Source: Asterias amurensis
Lineage: Eukaryota; Echinodermata; Asteroidea; Forcipulatida; Asteriidae
Length of the DNA stretch: 64,000 nucleotides
Direction of reading: 5' to 3'
NCBI RefSeq assembly: GCF_032118995.1
Contig: NC_092653.1
Span: 24,261,202-24,325,201 of the forward strand
Position 1 is the stretch's first letter, and each line of letters begins with the position of its first letter. Below are positions 11,501-22,084 of the stretch, piece by piece. The notes under the pieces are model-generated. The model was not told the origin of the DNA. It saw only the letters and a list, made by a program, of their open reading frames with translations, and ran no database searches. The position numbers and the translations under genes were made by a program.

Positions 11501-12870
11501 AGAGCCGAGGGCACATGACAGTGATAGAACTGAAGAGCCAAGGGCTCATGACAGTGAAAGAACTGCAGAGCCAAGGGCTCATGACAGTGAAAGAACTGCA
11601 GAGCCGAGGGCTCATAACAGTGTTAGAACTGAAGAGCCAAGGGCTCATATGACAGTGAAAGTACTGCAGAGCTGAGGGTTCATGACAGTGATAGAACTGC
11701 AGAGCCGAGGGTTCATGACAGTGATAGAACTGCAGAGCCGAGGGCTCAGGACAGTGATAGAACTGAAGAGCCGAGGGTTCATGACAGTGATAGAACTGTA
11801 GAGCCAAGGGCTCATGACAGTGATTGAACTGTAGAGCCAAGGGCTCATGACAGTGATAGAACTGTAGAGCCGAGGGCTCATGACAGTGATAGAACTGTAG
11901 AGCCAAGGGCTCATGGCAGTGATAGAACTGTAGAGCCAAGGGCTCATGACAGTGATAGAACTGTAGAGCCAAGGGCTCATGACATTGATAGAACTGTAGA
12001 GCCGAGGGCTCATGACAGTGATAGAACTGTAGAGCCGAGGGCTCATGACAGTGATAGAACTGAAGAGCCAAGGGCTCATGACAGTGATAGAACTGTAGAG
12101 CCGAGGGCTCATGACAGTGATAGAACTGAAGAGCCAAGGGCTCATGACAGTGATAGAACTGTAGAGCCAAGGGCTCATGACAGTGATAGAACTGTAGAGC
12201 CCAGGGCTCATGACATTGATAGAACTGTAGAGCCAAGGGCTCATGACAGTGATAGAACTGTAGAGCCAAGGGCTCATGACAGTGATAGAACTGTAGAGCC
12301 GAGGGCTCATGACAGTGATAGAACTGAAGAGCCAAGGGCTCATGACAGTGATAGAACTGTAGAGCCAAGGGCTCATGACAGTGATAGAACTGTAGAGCCG
12401 AGGGCTCATGACAGTGATAGAACTGTAGAGCCGAGGGCTCATGACAGTGATAGAACTGTAGAGCCGAGGGCTCATGACAGTGATAGAACTGAAGAGCCGA
12501 GGGCTCATGACAGTGATAGAACTGTAGAGCCAAGGGCTCATGACAGTGATAGAACTGTAGAGCCGAGGGCTCATGACAGTGATAGAACTGTAGAGCCGAG
12601 GGCTCATGACAGTGATAGAACTGTAGAGCCAAGGGCTCATGACAGTGATAGAACTGAAGAGCCGAGGGCTCATGACAGTGATAGAACTGAAGAGCCAAGG
12701 GCTCATGACAGTGATAGAACTGTAGAGCCAAGGGCTCATGACAGTGATAGAACTGTAGAGCCGAGGGCTCATCACAGTGATAGAACTGAAGAGCCAAGGG
12801 CTCATGACAGTGATAGAACTGAAGAGCCAAGGGCTCATGACAGTGATAGAACTGTAGAGCCAAGGGCTCA
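8580..12870 (+). repeat. 33-bp minisatellite, about 130 copies, with higher-order repeats
   Basis: The unit is GATAGAACTGTAGAGCCAAG followed by GGCTCATGACAGT, 33 bp or 11 codons. Few units have indels, so several frames stay open: plus 8552-9460 (11-residue repeat EPRAHDSDRTV) and long minus frames up to about 800 codons (ALQFYHCHEPL; SSITVMSPWLY). Three units carry a 2-bp AT insertion (CATATG at 9431, 10423 and 11646). The intervals are 992 and 1223 bp, that is 30 and 37 units plus 2 bp, with the same order of variant units after each. This indicates block duplication. No promoter, splice site or non-repeat domain flanks the frames, so I read it as non-coding. Confidence 0.93.
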
Positions 12871-13320
12871 TGAAAATGAACATGTTACAGGCTGTCTATG
12901 GAAGCGAAAGATTGTGTATTTTCTGTTTTCATTTTACATGTCAGAATCTAGCAAAAATTCTAGGACTTGAAGCATGTTTTTTTTTCAGTTTATAGTTATA
13001 CAACATCAAATATGTTCCCTTCAATTTTGTAATTTTAAAGAGTAAATAATACTTACAAAATTTACAAAATTGAACTTAAAATAGCACCTTCTCTTAAACC
13101 ATTTCTTAATTTTCAGTTTCATATCTCCCGACTATAAACAAACCTCAACATAAAAACAATAATAATTCACATTATGTGGATAGAACATAATAACACCCTA
13201 GATCTAACACTAAGAATATAATGTCAAGTAAACCTTAATTGTAGCGGTTAATATTTAAACTTTGCATTTTCAGTCAGTCAAAACTTGTTAACAGTCGACT
13301 GAGAATTATAATGAAAACTG
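12871..13320. other. AT-rich spacer between arrays
   Basis: No gene, exon or clear repeat seen. Confidence 0.5.
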
Positions 13321-13329
13321 TACAATAAA

Positions 13330-15150
13330 GAGGGGAGCGGTTACTAGCACTTCACCCTCAGCCAGTATTCTCAGTATACGGCTGTGAAATTAAACCAATA
13401 AACTGGAGTTTTAAATTCCGAATACAAATGACCACAATTTCTAAATAAACATTTGAGGGGAGAGGTTACCAGCACTTCACCCTCAGCCAGTATTCTCAGT
13501 ATATGGCTGTGAAATTAAAACAATAAACTGGAGTTTTAAATTCCGAATACAAATGACCACAATTTCTAATTAAACATTTGAGGGGAGAGGTTACTAGCAC
13601 TTCACCCTCAGCCAGTATTCTCAGTATACGGCTGTGAAATAAAACCAATAAACTCAGGTTTTGGAACATAACTGATGCTGCATAACTACTGGTGAGGTGG
13701 ATTAGCTTGATGATGCAAGAAGGCCGGAAGTTGGAGCTTGATGATGTGTGGGAATGCTGGATCCTCAACTGAGTCAGTATAGGAACAAATTAAAGATATG
13801 GGGCCTAGGGGACTGAGGGTATAGACGACCCAAAGCAGTCTAAAAAAGATGGGTGACCTGGAGGAGACTAAGGGGATACCTAGGGAGTGACCGTGGATAT
13901 AGGAGATCCATTGGTCGGGAGAAGGGGAAGAGATGTCACTGACGTGGAAGCTGATGTCTTGAGGTATGACGCCTTAGGGCGACCCAAAGCAGTCTAAAAG
14001 GTGGTGTGGGGCCTAGGGGACTGAGGGTATAGACGACCCAAAGCAGTCTAAAAAAGATGGGTGACCTGGAGGAGACTAAGGGGATACCTAGGGAGTGACC
14101 GTGGATATAGGAGATCCATTGGTCGGGAGAAGGGGAAGAGATGTCACTGACGTGGAAGCTGATGTCTTGAGGTATGACGCCTTAGGGCGACCCAAAGCAG
14201 TCTAAAAGGTGGTGTGGGGCCTAGGGGACTGAGGGTATAGACGACCCAAAGCAGTCTTAAAAAGATGGGTGCCCTGGAGGAGACTAAAGGGGGTACCTAG
14301 GGAGTGACCGTGGATATAGAAGATCCATTGGTCGGGAGGACGGATATCACTGATGTGGAAGCTGATGTCTTGAGGGTACGATGTCGTGTTTGTGGATCTG
14401 GGTCAGCTTCACCCTCAGCCAGTATGTTTCAGCATTACAGCTGTGAAAATAAACCAATAAACTTGAGTCTAAACACCCAATGAAAACCTGACAACAAGTT
14501 CTAATTAAACATCTGGGGAGAGGTTACCAGCACTTCAACCTTAGCCAGTATACTCAGCATTACAGCTGTGAAAATTAAACCAATATATTTGAGTTTTAAC
14601 AGTACACCCAGTGAAAACATGACCAGGAAGTTCTAATCAAACATTTGAGGGAGAGGTTACCAGCACTTCACCCTCAGACCAGTATTCTCAGTATACGGCT
14701 ATGAATTAAACAAATAAACTTGAGTTTAAAAACCCGTGAAAACATGATCAGAAGTTCTAATTGAACATTTGAGGGGAGAGTTACTAGCACTCCACCCTCA
14801 GCCAATATTCTCAGTATACTGCTGTGAAATTAAACCAATAAACTTGAGTTTTAAAACCCAATGAAAAACATGACCAGAAGTTCTAAATGAACATTTGAGG
14901 GGAGAGGTTACCAGCACTTCACCCTCAGCCAGTATTCTCAGTATACGGCTATGAAAATAAACGAATAAACTTCAGTTTTAACAGTATTTTCACAGTATAC
15001 GGCTGTAATAAAGTAAACCAATTAAACTCGAGTTTAAAACACCAATGAAAGCATGACAACAAGTTCTAATTGAACATTTGAGGGGAGAGGTTACCAGCAC
15101 TTCACCCTCAGCCAGTATTCTCAGTATACGGCTGTGAATTAACTTGAGTT
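13330..15150 (+). repeat. About 125-bp direct repeat array, interrupted
   Basis: The phrase CACTTCACCCTCAGCCAGTA, then TTCTCAGTATACGGCTGTGAA, then AATAAACT, then TTTGAGGGGAGAGGTTAC recurs at about 13349, 13473, 13599, 14405, 14532, 14664, 14790, 14917 and 15098. A separate 208-bp array (13800-14395) sits between the third and fourth units. Confidence 0.85.
13800..14395 (+). repeat. 208-bp tandem repeat, about 2.8 copies
   Basis: GGGGCCTAGGGGACTGAGGG starts at 13800, 14008 and 14216, exactly 208 bp apart. The first two copies are nearly identical; the third has small indels and loses its end. This implies a recent duplication. Confidence 0.93.
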
Positions 15151-15479
15151 CCAAAAACAGGATCCCAGAATTCCAAATTCATTTCTAAAGCATTCTAGAG
15201 CACAATCTTTCCATGTTTATTTTCTGCAACAATGGTTCATAACACCTTCCAGTTGTAGCTTGACTAGTCGTTATTGTTGAGTGATTTCACAGATAAAAGC
15301 AAAAGCGCTCCGAAGTCGACATTGAAGAGGGAGACATCACCAGCATGGCAGCCTTCCATGTTGACCTACTGGTCGAACATACACTCTCAAGTACGTAAGA
15401 GTCAACTTGGGACGTTAAATAAAACCCTGCTATTTGCTCACTTGCTTTATAGGTCGAAGGGTGTCCTCCTATCATGATG

Positions 15480-15720
15480 CTTCTCCATGCCTTTTTTCCC
15501 CCATCGCCGACTTCAAATCTATACTGATTTCAGACCTGTGTCAATATTCAGAATGTCAGCGTACGTTACTGCAGGTCTACCAGGCTTCCTTACTCCTCCC
15601 CTGCTTATGGGGGTCCACAGAACAATTTTGGATCCTGGTTGTCTTTGCTCCTGTAGCAGTGGCAAACAGCGCATCTTTCAGTGGCTGAATATTGTTGAGA
15701 GCTTGTGCTGGTCACCGTAG
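15480..15720 (-). pseudogene. LINE reverse-transcriptase C-terminal remnant
   Basis: Read on the minus strand, around 15500-15640, it gives LWTPISRGGVRKPGRPAV then TYADILNIDTGL. This matches the usual tail of non-LTR retrotransposon polyproteins, with GRRxxGRP and TY(I/V)D..L..DTGL. Frameshifts and stops interrupt it. It is a short decayed fragment. Confidence 0.55.
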
Positions 15721-16218
15721 GACTTTGTTGGTCATATGTTGACTCCATGTGGATGATGAGCAGCTCTCAAACAGCAATGTGAAGCATATGCTTTCCGGTT
15801 TTTGAGTAAGAGTCTATGCCTCACAGCCCGTATAACAGCACAGACTCTACTGCCATTTGACATCTGGCAATGCTCAACTCAATATACTTAGTCATTTACC
15901 TAGGCACACTATTTAGCCTCTCCCACATCTCTGGACCTTTGTGTCACAATGACTCAATAACAACAATAATCCTTTTACTTTTAACTTGTCACAGTAAACT
16001 CATGGGCAGTTACTCTTACTAAATAATGACCGTTTGTAATTGTAACCCCTTTATGATCTGAGAGGGAGATACATCCTTTGAAATACAAATCTTTTACCAT
16101 GTGCTCGAGTAAAGATCAAAACTCCATTTTTGTATCAGACACGTAAATTAAATTTTAAAAAAAATTAAGAAGAGAGCCAAGTGTAGCAAGACTTACTAGA
16201 ATTTACAACGAAAGACAT

Positions 16219-16520
16219 CAGGGCCCAGTTTCAGGACTGTGCTTACCACAACAATTCTGCGCTTACAATCATCATCCTCCGCTGGCGGGGAAAGTGCAAA
16301 ATTTCTGTGCTAGCTGTGAAAGCAAAAATATGCCTAGTAAGGTGAAGTACATACGCGCACAAGCAAAGTCCCTGCTAACCCGTGAAGTAGGCTACACTTG
16401 GACATAAGCGCAGAAATCCTGCTTCCGCAAGCGTTGATTCGTTGTTTGTGGTAAGCAGAGCCATGAAATTGGGCCCAGGTGTGTTTGTTGTAAGCAGAGC
16501 CATGAAATTGGGCCCAGGTG
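16219..16520. mobile_element. MITE family D, copy 1
   Basis: Starts AGGGCCCAGTTTCAGGACTG and ends GCAGAGCCATGAAATTGGGC. The right end is tandemly duplicated (ATGAAATTGGGCCCAGG near 16461 and 16500). Other members are at 36107, 36425, 48107, 48998 and 60745. Confidence 0.7.
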
Positions 16521-16868
16521 AACAGTAAGTTGCATACCTGTCGTACATAGAAGTTGAAACCCTTGGGGTCATGGTTCATCAAGGTCAAAGTTCTTTTCTT
16601 GAGGTTCTTGCTTTATCTTTTCTTGAGATGCTTCTTGGGCTTGGGAAGGTTAAATATTTCTGTTCTGTGTTCTCAGTCTTAAGTTCTCAAGTCAAAGAAA
16701 TCAGGTGAAAAGTTTCATGCTTGCCGACACAGAAATTGAAAGCGATTGAAAAACAATGTTCCTCAGCATTAAAGTTCTTTACATGTGATTCTTGCTCTAT
16801 GTTTTCTTGAGATGCTTCTCGATCTTGGGAAGGTTCTGTAGTTCTGTTCTTTGTTCTTAGCCTAAAGT

Positions 16869-17403
16869 TCTTCAGCGTCCCTCCTTTAAAAAATGCTGTT
16901 CCTTAACAAGAGTCTGTGATTTTCTAAAATGTTTTGTGTCCTGGCGGCTGTTCTCATCTGAGGTGTTGATGCTGACGTGTCCATGCAAAGAGGTTGATAA
17001 TCCACTGGTATATTCATAGCATGGTTGATGGACCCACTCCAATAACAATTGGGTACTTCCACTTCTCTGTATTTCATCTGATAAGATTCTGCAAACAAAC
17101 ACAGATAATGTCATTATATTGAACACATACATTTTAGAAAACAAAATTAAATTTACCTAAATAACACAATCGATAGACTGCAATAGGCGTCATTGGCTGC
17201 CATATTTGATGAATTGTGCACGCATAAAGAGCTACCATTGGCTGAGAGTCACATGCAGCCCGTACACGTGTGTACTTATCTCTTGTTAATACATCAAAGA
17301 TGGCGGTCGATGACGCGTATTGCAACCCATCTATATCAATCTTTCCACGAAGCTTGACTGACAGGTATAAGCCAAGGTAAGGCAAACTACAAACTGTGAC
17401 CAA
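16869..17403 (-). other. Possible two-exon transcript, unrecognised
   Basis: On the minus strand an ATG at 17403 opens a frame to about 17157, where TTATTTAG is followed by GTAAAT. A T-rich tract ending GTTTGTTTGCAG (to about 17095) offers an acceptor. Joining in phase gives a further frame, ESYQMKYREVEVPNCYWSGS and onward, to a stop near 16885, about 150 residues in all. I recognise no domain. It lies beside a 16.58-16.87 kb stretch that is itself a diverged duplication (TTCTTGAGATGCTTCT twice). Could be a real small gene, a 5' end of a decayed one, or chance. Confidence 0.25.
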
Positions 17404-17449
17404 TCCACCAATGATGCCGTATTAAGAGAAGGCAATCCCTCTCTAAGCT

Positions 17450-19640
17450 CCGGGCTTTTCAAAATCACCCAAGCAAGGAAGTGCACCACCCATCAATAAG
17501 AACAACGCGACCATGCCACCCAAACAACGAAGGGTAAAAAGAACGGGACCAGAATCACCCAAGCAACGAAGTGCACGCGACCATGCCACCCAGACAATGA
17601 GTAAAAAGAATGGGACTAAAATCACCCAAGCAAGGAAGTGCACCACCCATCAATAAGAACAACGCGACCATGCCACCCAAACAATGAATAAAAAGAACGG
17701 GACTAAAATCACCCAAGCAAGGAAGTGCACCACCCATCAATAAGAACAACGCAACCATGCCACCCAGACAATGAGTAAAAAGAACGGGACTAAAACCACC
17801 CAAGCAAGGAAGTGCACCACCCATCAATAAGAACAACGCGACCATGCCACCCAGACAATGAGTAAAAAGAACGGGACTAAAATCACCCAAGCAAGGAAGT
17901 GCACCACCCATCAATAAAAACAATGCGACCATGCCACCCAAACAACGAGGGGTAAAAAGAACGAGACCAGAATCACCCAAGCAAGGAAGTGCACCACCCA
18001 TCAATAAGAACAACGCGACCATGCCACCCAGACAATGAGTAAAAAGAACGGGACTAAAATCACCCAAGCAAGGAAGTGCACCACCCATCAATAAGAACAA
18101 CGCGACCATGCCACCCAGACAATGAGTAAAAAGAACGGGACTAAAATCACCCAAGCAAGGAAGTGCACCACCCATCAGTAAGAACAATGCGACCATGCCA
18201 CCCAGACAATGAGTAAAAAGAACGGGACTAAAATCACCCAAGCAAGGAAGTGCACCACCCATCAATAAGAACAATGCGACCATGCCACCATGCCACCCAA
18301 ACAACGAGGGGTAAAAAGGACGGGACCAGAATCACCCAAGCAAGGAAGTGCACCACCCATCAATACGAACAACGCGACTATGCCACCCAGACAATGAGTA
18401 AAAAGAACGGGACTAAAATCACCCAAGCAAGGAAGTGCACCACCCATCAATTTGAACAACGCAACCATGCCACCCAGACAATGAGTAAAAAGAACGGGAC
18501 TAAAATCACCCAAGCAAGGAAGTGCACCACCCATCAATAAGAACAACGCGACCATGCCACCCAGACAATGAGTAAAAAGAACGGGACTAAAACCACCCAA
18601 GCAAGGAAGTGCACCACCCATCAATAAGAACAACGCGACCATGCCACCCAAACAACGAGGGGTAAAAAGAACGGGACCAGAATCACCCAAGCAAGGAAGT
18701 GCACCACCCATCAATACAAACAACGCGACCATGCCACCCAGACAATGAGTAAAAAGAACGGGACTAAAATCACCCAAGCAAGGAAGTGCACCACCTATCA
18801 ATAAGAACAACGCGACCATGCCACCCAAACAATGAGTAAAAAGAACGGGACTAAAATCACCCAAGCAAGGAAGTGCACCACCCATCAATAAGAACAATGC
18901 GACCATGCCACCCAAACAATGAGTAAAAAGAACAGGACTAAAATCACCCAAGCAAGGAAGTGCACCACCCATCAATAAGAACAATGCGACCATGCACCCA
19001 AACAATGAGTAAAAAGAACGGGACTAAAATCACCCAAGCAAGGAAGTGCACCACCCATCAATAAGAACAATGCGACCATGCCACCCAAACAAAGAGTAAA
19101 AAGAACGGGACTAAAACCACCCAAGCAAGGAAGTGCACCACCCATCAATAAGAACAACGCGACCATGCCACCCAGACAATGAGTAAAAAGAACGGGACTA
19201 AAATCACCAAAGCAAGGAAGTGCACCACCCATCAATAAGAACAATGCGACCATGCCACCCAAACAATGAATGAAAAGAACGGGACTAAAATCACCCAAGC
19301 AAGGAAGTGCACCACCCATCAATAAGAACAACGCGACCATGCCACCCAAACAATGAGTAAAAAAGAACGGGACTAAAATCACCCAAGCAAGGAAGTGCAC
19401 CACCCATCAATAAGAACAATGCGACCATGCCACCCAAACAATGAGTAAAAAGAACGGGACTAAAATCACCCAAGCAAGGAAGTGCACCACCCATCAATAC
19501 GAACAACGCGACCATGCCACCTTAAACAATGAGTAAAAAGAACGGGACTAAAATCACCCAAGCAAGGAAGTGCACCACCCATCAATACGAGCAACGGGAC
19601 CATGCCACCCAAACAACGAGGGGTAAAAAGAATGTGACCA
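17450..19640 (+). repeat. 87-bp minisatellite, about 25 copies
   Basis: GGAAGTGCACCACCCATCAA recurs every 87 bp (17634, 17721, 17808 and so on). At 87 bp, or 29 codons, and with few indels, minus-strand frames stay open for about 250 codons, with a hydrophobic repeat including GGMVALFLLMGGALPCLGDF. Some units carry a variant block (AACAACGAGGGGTAAAAAG) at intervals, indicating higher-order duplication. No conserved gene flanks it; taken as non-coding. Confidence 0.92.
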
Positions 19641-19699
19641 AAGGCAGCACATGTGAGGGTGAATCCTGCCTAGTCTGGGGAGGAAGCTTCCGTATGGCC

Positions 19700-20815
19700 G
19701 GCACAATGGTGACAAAGATTTTGAGGCTTTTGTCAAAATCGTTAAAGGTCAGCGGCAGCTCAAAGCTTTGCTTGCAGTCTCCATACAATAAGCTTTGCTT
19801 GCAGTCTCCATCCAATAAATAGTGACAAAATAATCCAGCTTGAGATTTCCAAAGACGCTCTGCAAAAATCTCTTAACATCGTGACTTCAGAGGTCTCTTC
19901 CTAGAAGTCGTGGGGGTACAGAGGTCCATCTCCAAAAACTGTGCCGATAAAGTTGCAGATATTTTACAAACGTGTTTTGTTTGGGAAACTTCTCTGAACA
20001 ACGAACAGGCTCACTGGGACGGTAAGGACATCGACAGCAGACCAGCCCACATTCTCTTCAAGCTCTTGTCTTACCAAGACAGAGTCAGAGTCATGGGAAA
20101 AATGCAGGGAAGCTCTCCGAAGTTAATCTTATTTCAAAGTAGATACTCTACAAGACTGGACGGAGAAAAAGACCTGGAAAGATCAAGTCAAGACCCTCTT
20201 TGAAAAAGAGATCAATCTCCGTTTCTCTGCGGGCCGTTGGAGACAAGGCAGTGGTGAAGTCTTCCCATTCAAAGACTGCTACAGATCCTTTCATTAAAGA
20301 CCTGTATTTGCCTTCTCCAAAATTATTGAAGGTCAACGGCAGCTCAAAGCGAAGCTTGCAGCCTCCATCCAACTTAAGAGTGATAAAATAATCGAGCTTG
20401 AGATTTCCAAAGACGCTCTGCAAAAATCTCTTAACATCGTGACTTCAGAGGTCCCTTTCCTGAAGAATCAACTGGCCAGGCTGCATATAACAACATTAAC
20501 AAGCAGGAGCAGTTTATCAGCCGTATCTTCCAAAGATTGGGGGTACAGTGGTTCGTCAACAAAAACTGTGCCGATAAAGTTGCAGATATTTTACGTACCC
20601 ACTTCGACTTGGGAATATCGATGGGCTCACCGGAATGATAAGGACATCACTGATAGACCGGCCCACGATAACCAAAGAAAAAGTCAGAGTCAGGAAAAAA
20701 TGAGGCAAGCTCTCCAAGGTCAATCTTATTTCATAGTAGATGATCTTACTCTACAAGACTGGACGGAGAAAAAGACCCGGAAAGATCAAGTCATGACCCT
20801 CTAGAGAAGAAACAA
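19700..20815 (+). pseudogene. Two tandem degenerate copies of a retroelement ORF1-like sequence
   Basis: A segment of about 0.58 kb with CAAAGACGCTCTGCAAAAAT, AAAACTGTGCCGATAAAGTT and CTACAAGACTGGACGGAGAA occurs twice. Fragments such as AHWDGKDIDSRPAHILFKLL and QALQGQSYFIVDDLTLQDWT resemble the RNA-binding part of L1-type ORF1 proteins (RAHR, then RP..I..KF..Y.DR..V). Stops and frameshifts break both copies. A family assignment is tentative. Confidence 0.45.
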
Positions 20816-20845
20816 GTTTATTGGACTCACCTTTAATTCTATATT

Positions 20846-20978
20846 TTGTAGTGTCCACATAACAGCCAGAATCCTCCCCGTATTAGGTTTGACAAGTTCA
20901 TGTTCTGCCCTCCATGTGAGCAAAAATGAAAGTAGAAAGCATCTTCTTTGACATCATCCTGTATTAAGTAATTCAATA
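20846..20978 (-). other. Exon-like segment, unrecognised
   Basis: On the minus strand ACTTAATACAG precedes an open stretch (DDVKEDAFYFHFCSHGGQNM and onward, about 40 codons to a TAG) and a GTGAGT follows shortly after the stop. It could be a terminal exon or chance. No family recognised. Confidence 0.2.
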
Positions 20979-21059
20979 GAAAAAAAACCGAAGGTTAATA
21001 TTTGATTTAATCGAATTTCTTCAAATATGTGCTCACAATAAGCGAGTACATGAAGAGTA

Positions 21060-21247
21060 AAGCCCGGTTCATACTTCCTGCGAATGCAAATGCGAAGCGA
21101 ATGTTGACGTCACAAATTCGCCACGAATAATCCACAGCAGTTCAACTCTACTCAACTCACTTGCAAATATCGATGTGAAAGGAGAGTTGTAATGTCAAAT
21201 TGACGTCAAATTTGCATCGCATTCGCCGAAAGTATGAACCGGGCTTA
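21060..21247. mobile_element. MITE with inverted ends (about 187 bp)
   Basis: The left end AAGCCCGGTTCATACTTCCT pairs with the right end AAGTATGAACCGGGCTT. Both arms also carry TTGACGTCA and GCGAATGC blocks. Confidence 0.8.
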
Positions 21248-21571
21248 AACCTTTACATTGGTGTCCCAGAACTAAGTCATGGATGTAAACACGTATAATT
21301 AAAAAGCAGAATGAAGATTTTCAAACAATGATATCACGACAAAGTGAATTTTAGGAATCAAGAACAATTGATGAGGCTTGATCATTATTGCTTCTCTCCT
21401 CCATGGATTACAAATGGGTACCAGTGAGAGCTGGGGAGTACCCTGTGGTGGACGCACATCCTGTCATGATGGAACAGGTATACTCTCAGTCTTTAATGCT
21501 AAGGGAATTCAGATATACATGTAAACACCAGCCCGATGAGCCATATTGCCTCAAGACAGACTTTACTTTGT

Positions 21572-21811
21572 TGGGTGCGTTCGATTAGCTCCCCCGGGTC
21601 GACCCCGGTCTGGCCACGGTACATGTATGTTTAAATAGCTTTGACTACATTCCAGGGGCTCACCCGGGTCACCCCCAAGTGCCCTGCTTGTGGAACGGGT
21701 GCATGACGTCACCACAAGAGGGCGAGTGATCGTTCAATTAGCTCTTGTCAGGGACTCACCCAAGTGAGAACTGAGGGGTCGACATAGAGAAGCTAATTGA
21801 ACACACCCAAT
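21572..21811. mobile_element. MITE with inverted ends (about 240 bp)
   Basis: TTGGGTGCGTTCGATTAGCT at the left and AGCTAATTGAACACACCCAA at the right are near-perfect inverted copies. The interior is GC-rich with CCCCCGGGTCGACCCC. Confidence 0.85.
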
Positions 21812-21859
21812 GTTCAAAAGAATTTCAAGGCAGGTCTGGAATTTCATTTTTTTAACATG

Positions 21860-21985
21860 TTGAAAGGGCAAGGCCAATTTTATTTTGCAAAGGGCACTTC
21901 CATTGGAAATACCGTAAGTTAATGGGAAACTTTTGAAGGGCACCAAGGCCACCACAGGGGCAACTGAGGCTATGGCCTCCGTGAC
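21860..21985 (-). repeat. Repeat family E copy (GGGCACC...AAGG type)
   Basis: Contains AAGGGCAAGGCCAATTTTAT and AAGGGCACCAAGGCCACCAC. Related, diverged copies occur near 28015-28150, 37620-37745 and 43570-43740. Type unknown, no coding capacity. Confidence 0.5.
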
Positions 21986-22084
21986 CGGCGTGTAATTCCT
22001 CAGTTAACTCCTCTAATGACAGTTCATCTCTGTCATGAACACCAGAACATATATGGTTTACCAAATGATGTAATTTAAACAAAA

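Noticed and set aside
8580-12870. CRISPR array
   Set aside because: Units are directly abutting 33-mers without unique spacers, in eukaryotic DNA.
8604-12883. Giant minus-strand proteins (251 to 813 codons) in the 33-bp array
   Set aside because: The frames exist only because the unit length is a multiple of three. They overlap each other in several frames and have no non-repeat domain, splice signals or distinct ends.
17555-19515. Membrane protein of about 250 residues on minus in the 87-bp array
   Set aside because: Same reason as the 33-bp array: repeated unit of 29 codons with no unique part; indels break the frame in several places.
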